Shown piece after piece: positions 1 to 9,248 of a DNA stretch of 30,000 bases. The translations under genes and the position numbers were made by a program. The notes beneath the pieces were generated by a model. It saw only the letters and a program-made list of their open reading frames with translations. It made no database searches and was not told the DNA's origin. Source of the stretch: Chrysomallon squamiferum (lineage: Eukaryota; Mollusca; Gastropoda; Neomphalida; Peltospiridae); assembly GCA_012295275.1 (NCBI GenBank), contig CM022665.1:8573976-8603975 (forward strand). Direction: 5' to 3'. The first letter of the stretch is position 1; every line of letters begins with the position of its first letter.

Positions 1-120
1 TACGGAGTTCAGTAGTATATTTTTTTATTTAAATAGTTTAAATCCAGTCTTTGCAAATCTCTTTTTAACTGAAGGTTTTAATTTTAGTTTATAGGTTGAT
101 GCTGACCATTTGTAAGTATA

Positions 121-300
121 ACATATATGTATATATGTATGTATATATTTATGTGTGTATATATGTATGCATGTGTGTATGTGTGTATGTATATGTATGT
201 ATGTATGTATGTATTTATGGATGTATATATGTATGCATGTGTGTATGTATGTGTATGTATATATGTATGTATTTATGCATGTGAGTATTTGTATGTGTGT
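121..300. repeat. (TATG)n/(TGTA)n microsatellite, imperfect
   Basis: About 180 bp of interrupted TATG/TGTG/TATA steps. Open frames through it give only Tyr/Val/Met/Cys strings, which are repeat artefacts. Confidence 0.95.
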
Positions 301-447
301 GTAAATGTACGCGGATTTGTACTATATTATTATTATTGTCGTTGTTGCTGTTCTAGGATAAATATATATTTAGTATTGTTAATTAAGGAAAATAATAATT
401 GTGAAAATAATTCTATTTTTTTCAGATCTGTTATTATTATTATGATC

Positions 448-449
448 AT

Positions 450-488
<39 letters not shown>

Positions 489-510
489 TTTTTGTTTGTT
501 TGTTTATTTT
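448..510. repeat. (TTTA)n then (TTTG)n microsatellite
   Basis: Roughly eleven uninterrupted TTTA steps followed by a few TTTG steps. The segment around it (301-840) is AT-rich with nothing else recognisable, apart from an A-rich run at 721-772. Confidence 0.95.
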
Positions 511-720
511 ATATTTGTCTCTTTTATTTCAACCCTTACAAGTAATGTTTTAATATATCGACAAAGTTCTTATTAATTAAAACTGATTTTTTTTTAATTA
601 CAGCATTCACACACTTACTTACTTAATTTACTTACAAGAAATCTACATAACTAAAAATGCACATAAATATTTTAATTATAAACATAAAGCATTAATTTAT
701 TTTTCAACAAAAGAGATGAA

Positions 721-772
721 ACCAAAAAATAAAATAAAAAATAAAAAAAATAAAAAATAAAACGAAAACAAA
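721..772. repeat. A-rich (AAATAAA)n low-complexity tract
   Basis: Imperfect AAATAAAA steps over about 50 bp. Low complexity; no gene. Confidence 0.85.
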
Positions 773-839
773 AACAGTTAAATGAAAATAATCTCTACTT
801 GCATAAAATATTAAAACCCATTAAACGGCTGGAATCATT

Positions 840-1020
840 CTGATTTTTGTTTGAAAATCGCTCGCATATGGAAACAACAATATCACCATTTATATGCTAA
901 ATTCGTGGCACAGAATTTCCGAAAGCATCTAGCGTGTTATTTCTGCAGCGGACACGAGCCACGGGAAAGAGCCCGGGCTGTCCACGCTTGGGTGACATCC
1001 TATACGTAGAGTGAGTAAAT
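840..1020. other. GC-richer unique island; possible small exon or conserved element
   Basis: This stretch is clearly less AT-rich than its surroundings (GCGGACACGAGCCACGGG, AGAGCCCGGGCTGTCCACGC). On the plus strand an acceptor-like TTATTTCTGCAG ends at 948 and a donor-like GTGAGT starts at 1011. The 62 bases between are open in one frame (begins RTRATGKSPGC). On the minus strand a 33-codon frame begins at an ATG near 998. Neither product resembles a family I know. It could equally be a regulatory element in or near the SIX gene. Confidence 0.3.
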
Positions 1021-1098
1021 CCCAAATGAAACATCTATCATATTTAACAGGCCGATAATGTTCGGAGCTTTAAAATATCTCCTAGCAGGTCACAAAGG

Positions 1099-1143
1099 TT
1101 TTTTTTTTATTATTTTTATTTTTTTATATTTTTTTTTATTTTA
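1099..1143. repeat. T-rich low-complexity tract
   Basis: Runs of T broken by single A bases. The following 800 bp (1144-1949) are AT-rich unique-looking DNA with no gene, RNA or element that I can recognise. Confidence 0.85.
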
Positions 1144-1949
1144 TGAATGGCAACACTGACAAAACTCGGGGTAATGATCCGCGATGTATAAACCGGCCAG
1201 GACGTTATTTCTCATTATCGTTTTATCATTATATGATGTAGTCCGTTACGCATCACATCGCTGGCAAAACATGGTTCACAATTGAACTGGAGATCAACAT
1301 ATGGTAGAAAAATCGAATTGAAAACCAGCAAAAATAAATATTTTCACGAGTTTCTGCGAAGAATAAAGAAGTAGCGAAATTTAGTTATCTGTCTGTTTTG
1401 TTTTTGTTTTCAGACTCGCAAAAATGCGTCGATGAATTACAGAAATAACACTGTACTTTGAAGTTTGTTACTGACGAAATCATCATAAAAAGGACAACAT
1501 TTAAAATATGTGCTTCTATATTTATATACTGCACTCAAACATTCCCTAAGAATAATTATTAAATTGAGAAAAAATTTTTTAGTCTACTGCTACTACTATA
1601 ACTAATAATAATAAATGACCTATTTATATTAGTCAAGAAACATATATTAAAATTAGAAGAAAAAAATCCTAGAACTACCATAAATTTCACAACAAAGATC
1701 GGTCAGACGCCTAAAGAAATATTATTTTAACTTTATTTACTCTTTAACATACGTACTATCAAAGAGAAATCAGAGTAGTGAAAACTATAATAAGAAAGGA
1801 AAGGGAAAAATAGAATAAATAAAAAAAATTCAGGGAGAATAAAAACTGTGTATGTCAGTGTGGAATTTAAGAATTTAATAAAACCATGAAATCCTGCTAC
1901 ACTCACTAAATAAGTAACTATCACTATGTTATTTCGATTACAGTTAATA

Positions 1950-2508
1950 AATTTGTCATTGTAGTATGTGATATCACCTTCCTTATAAGTTTTTTATATA
2001 TATTTTTTTTATTACAGAACATGATAATATCCTATTAGACTTGTGTTATTGCAGGACCTACTATTGTTGCCCTGTTTATCTTTTGATATTGTAGAACACA
2101 GTATCATCCCGTTACAAATCGGTTATTATACCTTTGAAAATTTGTTATGGCAAGGCATAATATTACCCTGTAAGATATTTGTTATTGCAGGACGTATTAC
2201 TGCCCTGTTAAACTATTGTTACTGTTGGACGCAGTACTGTCCTCTTAGATGTTTGTTACTGTAGACGATGATATCACCTCTTTAAAAGTTGTTGTTGTAC
2301 TCTGTTAAACAATTTTTTACTGGGTGTTGCAGGACGTAATACTGTCATGTTAAACATTTGTTATTGCAGGACATGATATTACCCACTGAGAAAATGTTAT
2401 TGCTTGACGAGATGATACTGCCTGAGGAGTTTATAATTGCAGGACGTGATATTAACCCCTAAAATATTTGTTACTGCAGAATATAATATTACCCTCTTAA
2501 AACATGTA
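1950..2508. repeat. Decayed minisatellite, unit about 36-42 bp, about 14 units
   Basis: A degenerate tandem repeat with consensus-like core TTTGTTATTGCAGGACGT followed by GATATTACCCTGTTAAA. Recognisable cores begin near 1951, 2010, 2047, 2085, 2140, 2181, 2219, 2258, 2288 (partial), 2320, 2362, 2398, 2435 and 2471. Spacing is mostly 36-42 bp. Units differ at many bases and by small indels, so the array is old. Each unit carries a TTATTGCAG-like string resembling a splice acceptor on the plus strand, which would be antisense to the SIX gene. A 73-residue open frame through it is an artefact. Confidence 0.8.
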
Positions 2509-3084
2509 CAGACAACGGTCTATAGCCATCGACATGGGGGGGCAGAGGGGACAGATAGGAAGGCCAGTGAAAAGAATATATTTTTATCAACCCCGTTCAG
2601 TTTTTCCGGATTACCGTGGTTTCCCGCTAACTGCTAAAACGTGAGAATATCAAATGAATTATTTTTTGGTAGGCTTGCGGTCTGTTTGAGTTGTGAAAAT
2701 TCAATATAACTGATGTCACGGAATGGACGTGCTTCGCTAGGGCACCCTGCAAACAAGCAAAAAATCAACGGCGTGATGGTGAATACGGTGAACCGTTTGC
2801 CTATTGTCAAAGAATATGAAAGGGCAAAATCAACACGGGTAACAATGATAACCGATGCTAGTATGTTCATCTTTGGTAAATACCGCTATGACACTATCTA
2901 AACATGCAAAACCTGTAGCTTTTACTGGCAGAGGTAGCGCGTGTACCTCGGGTCACCGCTGAACGTCGAGAACTTAAAGGACTTGTCATCAGATACGATA
3001 CAATAACAGAGCTGATTAAAAATAAACTTTTATAACACAAAGCAAAAATGTGCAAGATGATTGTATGTGATAAGATGAAGATCT
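2509..3084. other. GC-richer unique sequence, presumed SIX intron 1
   Basis: Downstream of the SIX donor on the minus strand and therefore probably intronic. Composition is more balanced than the rest of the window. Overlapping open frames exist on both strands (plus 2713-2901, minus 2634-2870) but neither product is recognisable and there is no clear splice framing. A short inverted repeat, ACGGT-GA-ACCGT, lies near 2785-2797. It may hold an intronic enhancer; no further SIX exon was identified. Confidence 0.3.
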
Positions 3085-3094
3085 ACTTACTGTC
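3085..3094 (-). other. Splice donor ending SIX exon 1
   Basis: On the minus strand the exon ends ...GGACA and the intron begins GTAAGTAG at 3090. GTAAGT matches the metazoan 5' splice-site consensus. The first intronic bases supply the in-frame TAA at 3087-3089. SIX genes commonly have an intron soon after the homeobox, so splicing here is far more likely than a 260-residue protein that stops eight residues after RDR. Confidence 0.75.
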
Positions 3095-3869
3095 CATTAT
3101 GAGGCTGGGAATGAGGTGTACGATCTCGCTGACGTCGGTTTTTGAACCAGTTGCTCACTTGGGTTAAAGTCAGACCAGTTTTCTTGGCCAGATTACGTTT
3201 TTCGTCAGGTGTAGGGTATCTGTTTTGCGTATAACATTCTTTCAAAGCCTGCCTTGATTTTTCCTTAAAACAGTACACTGTTTCCTCTCCATCCCATATC
3301 GTCTTAGGAAGAGGAAACTTCCTACGAAGTCTGTACTTGTCAACGGCGCCAAGCGGTCGCCCGCGAATTTTTTGTGCTTCCATATAATGTGCTTTGTACC
3401 ACAACTGTTGTAGAAAAGTGTGATTTGAACTGTCGAATGTATGACTTTCTAAAATGGAATAAAGTTGTCTGTAGCCACCCCTATGAAACTCAACAGTGGC
3501 TCTCGCCTTCAGGACCGCCTCGCTTCCTCTGAGAAGTTCACTGGGTGGTAAAGACCACAGAAATCTTGCAAGTCTTTCGATATCGCCTTTCTGTTGTAAG
3601 GCCTCGCAGACACAGGCTACCTGTTCAGAAGAAAATGTCAGATTTTTGCCCGAAACGAGCTCTGAATTTGACGTCGTCGAAGATGCTGATGGGGATTTGT
3701 TTCCGGGTGACAACGTCGTGTTGTCTGCTGTCGTCAGTGAACCTTTGCGGTCCGCTGTGCCTACTCCTCCTCCCCTGTTTATTGACGAGTCGCCAGGGGT
3801 GAGGCACAAGTCCTGAGAATCGCTGTTCAAACAGGGTGGGGTTGCCGCCTGGGTGATGTTGTCCTCCAT
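3091..3869 (-). CDS. SIX4: SIX4/5-class homeobox transcription factor, first coding exon (partial gene)
   Basis: Encodes the first 259 codons plus two bases of a SIX-family homeodomain transcription factor, a nuclear DNA-binding protein that in animals acts with EYA/DACH partners in sensory-organ, muscle and gonad development. Residues 1-77 are a Ser/Thr/Gly-rich low-complexity leader. Residues about 78-190 form the SIX domain ([53 protein letters not shown]). The homeodomain is about 194-253 and ends in [14 protein letters not shown], with the SIX-typical Lys at homeodomain position 50 (residue 243) and Asn51 (residue 244). [34 protein letters not shown] and QNRYP resemble SIX4/5 rather than SIX1/2 or SIX3/6, judged from memory of the families. 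The start ATG at 3869 has a good context (A at -3, G at +4) and follows a TATA box. The open frame runs to a TAA at 3087-3089, but that overlaps a GTAAGT donor, so the exon should end at 3091 in phase 2. The C-terminal activation region was not found. Confidence 0.93.
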
Positions 3870-3915
3870 GTTTGTAAGATTTTGTGTGTTGTCGTCGTCA
3901 CGCGTGAGCGTGAGA

Positions 3916-3922
3916 ATTTATA
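3916..3922 (-). promoter_or_regulatory. Probable TATA box of the SIX gene
   Basis: Minus-strand TATAAAT, about 47 bp upstream of the ATG. A start site about 30 bp downstream would fall near 3890, giving a short 5' UTR of about 20 bases. The surrounding sequence is CpG-containing (ACGCG on both sides) and stands out from the AT-rich background. No transcript evidence is available. Confidence 0.5.
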
Positions 3923-3988
3923 CGCGTCATCGAAGCACAAGATAGTTCTGAAGTCGCCACTACCCGCTAACACGGATGTACGTTGGTT

Positions 3989-3993
3989 ATTGG
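3989..3993 (-). promoter_or_regulatory. Possible CCAAT box in CpG-rich upstream region
   Basis: ATTGG on the plus strand reads CCAAT toward the SIX gene, about 70 bp upstream of the TATA-like element and about 100 bp upstream of the inferred start. It sits in a CpG-rich stretch (about 3896-4080) that includes the GCGATCGC palindrome at 4003-4010. Motifs this short occur by chance; the position relative to the TATA box is the supporting point. Confidence 0.35.
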
Positions 3994-4160
3994 CTGCGCG
4001 ACGCGATCGCGATAGGCTGTTGTGAGCTGGGAGGCGTGGAACTTCCCTGCACTTAACTCCGTTGTGGCTTTCATCGGTCGCATGTCATTGCTCAAGTGGT
4101 ATAATACAAAATTTCCCAACAAGAAACTATAAAAGGAACAAATACCCATACAACCGCGCA

Positions 4161-4435
4161 CATTGCCCTTTTCTTCAGGAAGAGTTTAGAATTTTAATAA
4201 CTGCAGCTCATGTAACTAAGATTTTGTAACGTGGTCACATCTAATATTTCTCAGTTATTCTCATAATACTGTCATAGTCTACTTGACATTTAGCAAATAG
4301 TCTTTTCCGTAACTCTTTATTTACATATGGAAATACACAAATAATAAGTTTCTAATACGATGGTATCTGCTGCTATGAAGGCATATATCCTTTATTTTAA
4401 TAACGCAGTTTAGTACTAACGACTACGCTTTCTAT
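4161..4435. other. AT-rich spacer, nothing recognised
   Basis: Unique-looking AT-rich DNA upstream of the SIX promoter region. No open frame of note, no RNA signature and no repeat structure was seen. Confidence 0.5.
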
Positions 4436-4835
4436 AATTTTTCTTTTCCTTTCATTTTCTTTTCTTTTCTCTTTTTTTTTTTCTTTTTTCTTTTTCTTTT
4501 TCTTTATTTTCTTTCTTTCTTTTTTTTTTATTCAGAATCATTATGCAAGATAATATTAATTTCTATATCCGTCGACAATTTTGGGGTTTTTTTAATTTTA
4601 TTTTTATACTTACATTTAATTTTGTTTCTTTTATGTTTTTCAATTTTATTTTATCTTGTTTTCATTTTATTTTATTTGATATTCATTTTATTGGTTTTTG
4701 TTTATTTTTATTTTTATTACAATTTTATTAGTTTTTTTATATTTATCTTATTTCATGTTTATTTGTATATTTTACATTGTTATTTTATTGTACTTGTTTT
4801 AATGTTACCTTATTTCCATTATTACTTGAATTTAT
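4436..4835. repeat. Long T-rich strand-asymmetric tract
   Basis: It begins with a pyrimidine run built from CTTTT and CTTT steps (4436-4530) and continues as 300 bp of degenerate TTTTA/TTTTATT steps. Almost no G or C occurs on the plus strand apart from the early C bases. Hydrophobic open frames (Phe/Leu/Tyr strings) are composition artefacts. It may be a decayed AT-rich microsatellite. Confidence 0.8.
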
Positions 4836-5036
4836 TATCATTTTCACAACCAGTTAACATTTTAAAACTTTTTAAAGAATAATAAATTCAGTGGGCTCAA
4901 ATAATGATGTAACAAAATGATTACAATAACAATTTAAACGAAAAACCCCCCAAAACAATGAATAATATGTTTAAGATAATATATATGTTTTCTTCATATT
5001 TATAAGTATAAATGCACGAATAAACACGTACATATT

Positions 5037-5037
5037 A

Positions 5038-5068
<31 letters not shown>

Positions 5069-5105
5069 TTGTTTTATTGTTTGTTTTTTTGTTGTATTTT
5101 TGTGG
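5037..5105. repeat. (ATT)n microsatellite with T-rich tail
   Basis: About nine ATT steps followed by TTTG/TTTTG-like sequence. The flanks at 4836-5036 and 5106-5220 are AT-rich with nothing recognised. Confidence 0.9.
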
Positions 5106-5220
5106 GTTTTCTTTATTTTTATTTTATTAATATATATTTTTTAATATACAAAATATATTTAATAAAGGTATTTATAAATAATCTGAAGACCATAAACTGT
5201 CATCAGTACACTGACAAACA

Positions 5221-5292
5221 GACACACACACACACACACACACACTCAAGCACACACACACACACACACACGCACGCACGCACACACACACA
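5221..5292. repeat. (CA)n microsatellite with CGCA variant block
   Basis: Two CA runs split by CTCAAG, then a short CGCA segment and more CA. A 103-residue open frame across it gives Thr/His strings and is not a gene. Confidence 0.97.
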
Positions 5293-5384
5293 GAATCATC
5301 TTACCCTAATCTGGGAAGTGTATTTTACTTATAAGAATTATTATACATTTATAAGTAATTTTAATGCATTATATTATTAATAGT

Positions 5385-5385
5385 G

Positions 5386-5419
<34 letters not shown>

Positions 5420-5452
5420 GAGGAGGAGGAGGAGGAGGAGGAGGAGCAGGAG
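5385..5452. repeat. Compound (GTA)n-(GGA)n microsatellite
   Basis: About eleven GTA steps switch directly to about nine GGA steps. A trinucleotide compound repeat in otherwise non-coding DNA. The following sequence to 6000 is unique-looking AT-rich DNA with scattered ACATAT runs and no recognisable gene. Confidence 0.95.
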
Positions 5453-6000
5453 GTGAAGTAGGAAAAATAGCACATATAGCTTTAATCTACTGTTAGTACT
5501 AAATAACTAGTAAAACTAGTAAGTAGTAGTTTAGCTACCAAAATACCTTTGAATATCAATAACTGTAGCACTAATAATGAAAAGGAATTACAGTTTTACA
5601 GATATGAACATGAATACGTGTACATGCGTTAAATCAAATATACACTCACACAAATTCTCAGCACAGTCACTCACATGCGTGTCCTAACACATACGCAGAC
5701 AGGTATACTGTTCAATGAAATACTACAGGTATGTATGTATGTGCATGGCATGTGTTTATTACAGCATTTACAAAATAACTCAGTATACTTGCACATACAT
5801 ATGCATCTACATATACATATACCAAAACATATATACAAAAAGATACAAGTGTCCCTATATAAGTACCCCTTTGTAGATTTGGAGACAAATCAAGACCTTT
5901 CAGTTAACATTCTTTGTTTCACAATTACCTTGTTTTGAATGAATGAAAAACAGATTGTGAGCAGTATGTGAAACAGTGACATTAATTCTCCGTTTTTTTG

Positions 6001-6033
6001 TTGTTGTTTTTTTTTTTTGTTTTTTTTTTAATT
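6001..6033. repeat. T-rich run
   Basis: T homopolymer segments broken by single G bases. Low complexity only. Confidence 0.85.
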
Positions 6034-6201
6034 GTTTATATTGTACAGTACATTATTACACATTTATCACTGTTTGTAGGTGAAAATATGGTATGTCGGG
6101 AACGTTTCTACAAATTCTTCTTTGTAATATCACTTCCTTATTTGTCGTGTTTTCATAGAACACATCCACGATGAATACCGAGGACCTCCCTTTGCGTAAA
6201 T

Positions 6202-6202
6202 T

Positions 6203-6238
<36 letters not shown>

Positions 6239-6241
6239 CAC
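6202..6241. repeat. Compound (CA)n-(TA)n microsatellite
   Basis: CA steps pass into TA steps, then a degenerate ACAC/ACAAAC-rich tail runs to about 6340. Minus-strand open frames here are Cys/Val/Tyr strings from the repeat. From 6341 to 6819 I see only AT-rich unique sequence. Confidence 0.95.
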
Positions 6242-6819
6242 GTATGTAAGTTTTCATACACACATACACAGACACGTACAAACATAAACGCATACAAATA
6301 CAGAAACAAACAGACAAACACAGGCACCCACACGCATACATTTTTATATAGAAAAACAAAAGCACATTAATGTATATAGACTAACTGATACCTATGAATA
6401 TATAACCTAGATGTTTTCGTGTACTCTTAATGTGTAATTTTCAATTCCTAATTTCAAAACAGTATTTCTTAAAAAGGACCTGTCAACAGTGATATGTTTT
6501 GGCACAATTACCATTTCATGGTTTCTGCGTCTTACCTATGTTTATTATCATGTCGTCTATAGGCCGCAGGTACGCTTCGGTGTGTTTATTTAATACCATT
6601 TATCTCTCTTCCTCTTCGTGAATTTTTATTATTATTATTATTCAGTAACATATTTCTGCGTAGGTAACATTAAACTGTCATGATAATACAGCTATAATGG
6701 TAAAAAAAATATGTTATTGTTAATACTCTTTCTGCAGAATATATTTAACTATTTAATGGACTCTGACACTAACAAAATTCATACACAAAATACTTGACTC
6801 AGGAAAAACACCCACACGA

Positions 6820-6843
6820 TTTTATTCTTTCTTTCTTTTTTTT

Positions 6844-6874
<31 letters not shown>

Positions 6875-6879
6875 TTTTG
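6820..6879. repeat. Poly-T / CTTT low-complexity tract
   Basis: CTTT steps followed by T runs of 10-17 interrupted by single C bases. Confidence 0.95.
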
Positions 6880-7115
6880 TTGCTTATCAAATAAAAGATG
6901 ATTTAAACTGGCTTACGGATAAATGAGTAATAAGAATACAAGATTTTGCAATTTTTCTAATATTTATACGCATGATTTATAAATTACATACATATTTCAT
7001 GAATAATATCCTGAACTTTGAGTTACTTACTCATATCTCTTTCAGTTTCGTTTAGATTTTATTACCGCTGTCGCACTTAATACAGATGATACTAATAAGT
7101 ACAGCACAAAGATAA

Positions 7116-7172
7116 ACAAAGAGAGAAAGAGAGAGGAAAATGGATGACATTTAGATAGAGAGAAAGACAGAA
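7116..7172. repeat. Purine-rich GA tract
   Basis: GAGA and GAAAG steps over about 57 bp, interrupted near the middle by ATTTAGAT. Low complexity; GAGA-type sequence could bind proteins but nothing here shows that. Confidence 0.6.
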
Positions 7173-7274
7173 TATAAACAGCGAACAGAAAAAGTGAAAT
7201 AGTTTCAGAGAATGAAAGAAGACTAAGATTTAGTGAGTTTAAATGTCTGAGATTTCTTAACGTTAAATTAGGAT

Positions 7275-7322
7275 ATTTTCAATATGTATATATGTATGTA
7301 TGTATGTGTGTCTTTGTATGTG
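7275..7322. repeat. (TATG)n microsatellite
   Basis: About seven TATG-like steps followed by TGTG/TCTT. The flanking DNA to 7590 is unique-looking and AT-rich. Confidence 0.85.
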
Positions 7323-7589
7323 TCTTTCAAAGAAACTGTGAATTTGTTGCATAAAAAACATACAGAACTGCTGTGCTAAAGTAATTTCTTGTGCAACATT
7401 AAACTGACTTTACGCATTTCGATTCATAACCATTGTTGCTGAGGTTGAGAAAATAGTTTAATGTTCTTGCTAGATAAATATTTACACAACAAACAGAGCG
7501 AAAATCAACTGCTGTTTATCACTGGCGGTTAATGAGAAGTAAGAAAAAAGGTTTACAACTTTTGAATGTGCTTTCAGATGATCACACAG

Positions 7590-8280
7590 ATGTAGAAAGT
7601 TTTGATTGACACTGGAGGGCGCCACTTGATTTAATTATGTGTCCAACACATCTTTTATTTGCACTAAAATTAATTTCTCGAGTATTAATATACAAAGTAA
7701 ACAGGATCTGCGACAACAAAAAGTGTTTCTACCTGGTGTCTGTTTTGGACGACTACAAAAGCCACTCTGCATTTCACTAAATTGTAAAGCCTGCCAAAGC
7801 TATAGAAACTGTACGACTGCGGCAAACTAATGCAGTGTCAGTCGAGGAGAAAATGTTCTAGTTTGATTGGTGAATAAAATACATCAATTACCACGCGGTC
7901 GAACACGTCTCCAGAGAGTCGGGTAGCTCTTCTTCGAATTGTCCATGTCGAGTGGAACGCCCACAGAGCTCTGTAACCAAAGGTGTTGCTTGAAGGGTCG
8001 ATGGCTTTATTCGACGTTTTGTCGAGTGTTTTCTAAAGAAAAAGCCAATAAACGACACAGAAAATTGACTGTCTCTGGAAGAATGAAACTGTAAAGACTA
8101 CATCACTTGCAAGTTTATGTCTTACGGGAAATCATTTCAGGTTCGAGAGATATAAATCATTTTCCGATTCAGTGGTTAGACGGTTAATAACGTATTTTCA
8201 CAGATGAAGCCATTGTGTTCAGCGAAAACATGACAGTAGCTGCTCCAGCTTGACCTGTTGCTGTATGGACAATTCAACAG
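7590..8280. other. GC-richer unique island, function unknown
   Basis: Less AT-rich than its flanks and free of simple repeats. The plus strand has a 63-residue open frame (7639-7830) and the minus strand has an ATG-less open stretch ending at the TAA at 7888-7890. That stretch follows an acceptor-like pyrimidine tract ending CCAG at 8075. Neither product is recognisable. A GAGGGCGCC core at 7615-7623 resembles a CTCF-type site. It could be regulatory DNA or an unrecognised exon. Confidence 0.3.
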
Positions 8281-8660
8281 GACTCATTTTATATATACAC
8301 AGTACTTTTAAATACAGAGTAACTTCAGAACAGTTTACTCATAAACCACATATTAATACTAGATAAATATAACACTGGATTATAAAGAAGCGTCAAAATG
8401 TATACCTACACGCAGACTCAAAGAATAAGAAAGCAATTTTCAGTTTTCATGTTTGTTGAATATTAGTTTTCTTTCTTTCTGTGAGTATGAATATATATGT
8501 AATTTGTGTATAGGTTATGCTTTGTTCTATAAGGTATATTTAAAAAAATAATATACAGCAGATAAACAAATTACTAAGTCTTTAACTAAAACCTCATTCA
8601 GAAGATTTAAAGATTTTATATTTAACCTTATTATAAAAAATGGAAATAATATTAAAATAT
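8281..8660. other. AT-rich spacer, nothing recognised
   Basis: Unique-looking AT-rich DNA with no convincing open frame, RNA gene or repeat structure. Confidence 0.5.
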
Positions 8661-8661
8661 C

Positions 8662-8695
<34 letters not shown>
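8661..8695. repeat. (AAT)n microsatellite
   Basis: About eleven uninterrupted AAT steps. Confidence 0.95.
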
Positions 8696-8756
8696 TAAAA
8701 AGATTAATACTTCACAACTAATATAGACTGTGTGATATTACAAAAACTTTTCAAAT

Positions 8757-8900
8757 GAATAAAAAAAAAAAAAAAGCTAATACTGTTAATATTATCAACA
8801 ACAAAAATAAAATGATAATAATAATAATAACTATAACAACAATAGTAATAATAATAATGATAATTTTTATTTTTATATTTTTTTATTTTTTGTTTGTTTT
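8757..8900. repeat. Poly-A and (ATA)n/T-rich low-complexity region
   Basis: An A run at about 8759-8775, ATA steps around 8814-8860, then T-rich sequence. A 102-residue open frame through it is Lys/Asn/Ile-rich by composition and is not a gene. Confidence 0.85.
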
Positions 8901-9169
8901 AGATTTAAAAAATTATCTTTCGCTTAATTATCGTCTGAATCCTTTCATGCACGGGTACTACTTTAAAATAATTACTATTTTGACCATCACAGTAATGTCA
9001 TCAACAGTTCTTTATCCTGTACAGTGTATTTATTCCCATATGTCTTCTAACACATTTCCTTAAATGGTCATGAAAACATTGTCATTATATTCTACGAAAT
9101 ATCATTTTGAATAATAATATATCCCGGACAAGCTGACATACTATCTATGTCCGATACACTTTACCGACT

Positions 9170-9172
9170 AAA

Positions 9173-9225
<53 letters not shown>

Positions 9226-9248
9226 CATAAATAAATAAATAAATAAAA
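9170..9248. repeat. (AAT)n-(AAAT)n compound microsatellite
   Basis: About fifteen AAT steps followed by about six AAAT steps. On the minus strand it reads as a Tyr run, an artefact. Confidence 0.97.

Noticed and set aside
96-576. Open frames with Tyr/Val/Cys/Met strings
   Set aside because: Direct translation of (TATG)n and (TTTA)n microsatellites.
2634-2901. Overlapping 78-codon minus and 62-codon plus frames considered as the next SIX exon or another gene
   Set aside because: Neither resembles the SIX4/5 C-terminal region or another family, and no convincing splice sites frame them.
3496-3816. Plus-strand and other-frame open frames over the SIX exon
   Set aside because: Shadows of the minus-strand homeobox coding sequence.
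4543-5380. Phe/Leu/Tyr-rich frames resembling membrane proteins and a Thr/His-repeat frame
   Set aside because: Produced by T-rich and (CA)n low-complexity DNA; no codon structure or start context.
8160-8200. tRNA-like A box (TTCAGTGGTTAGAC) suggesting a SINE head
   Set aside because: No B box (GGTTCGANTCC) at the expected distance, no tRNA fold and no tail.
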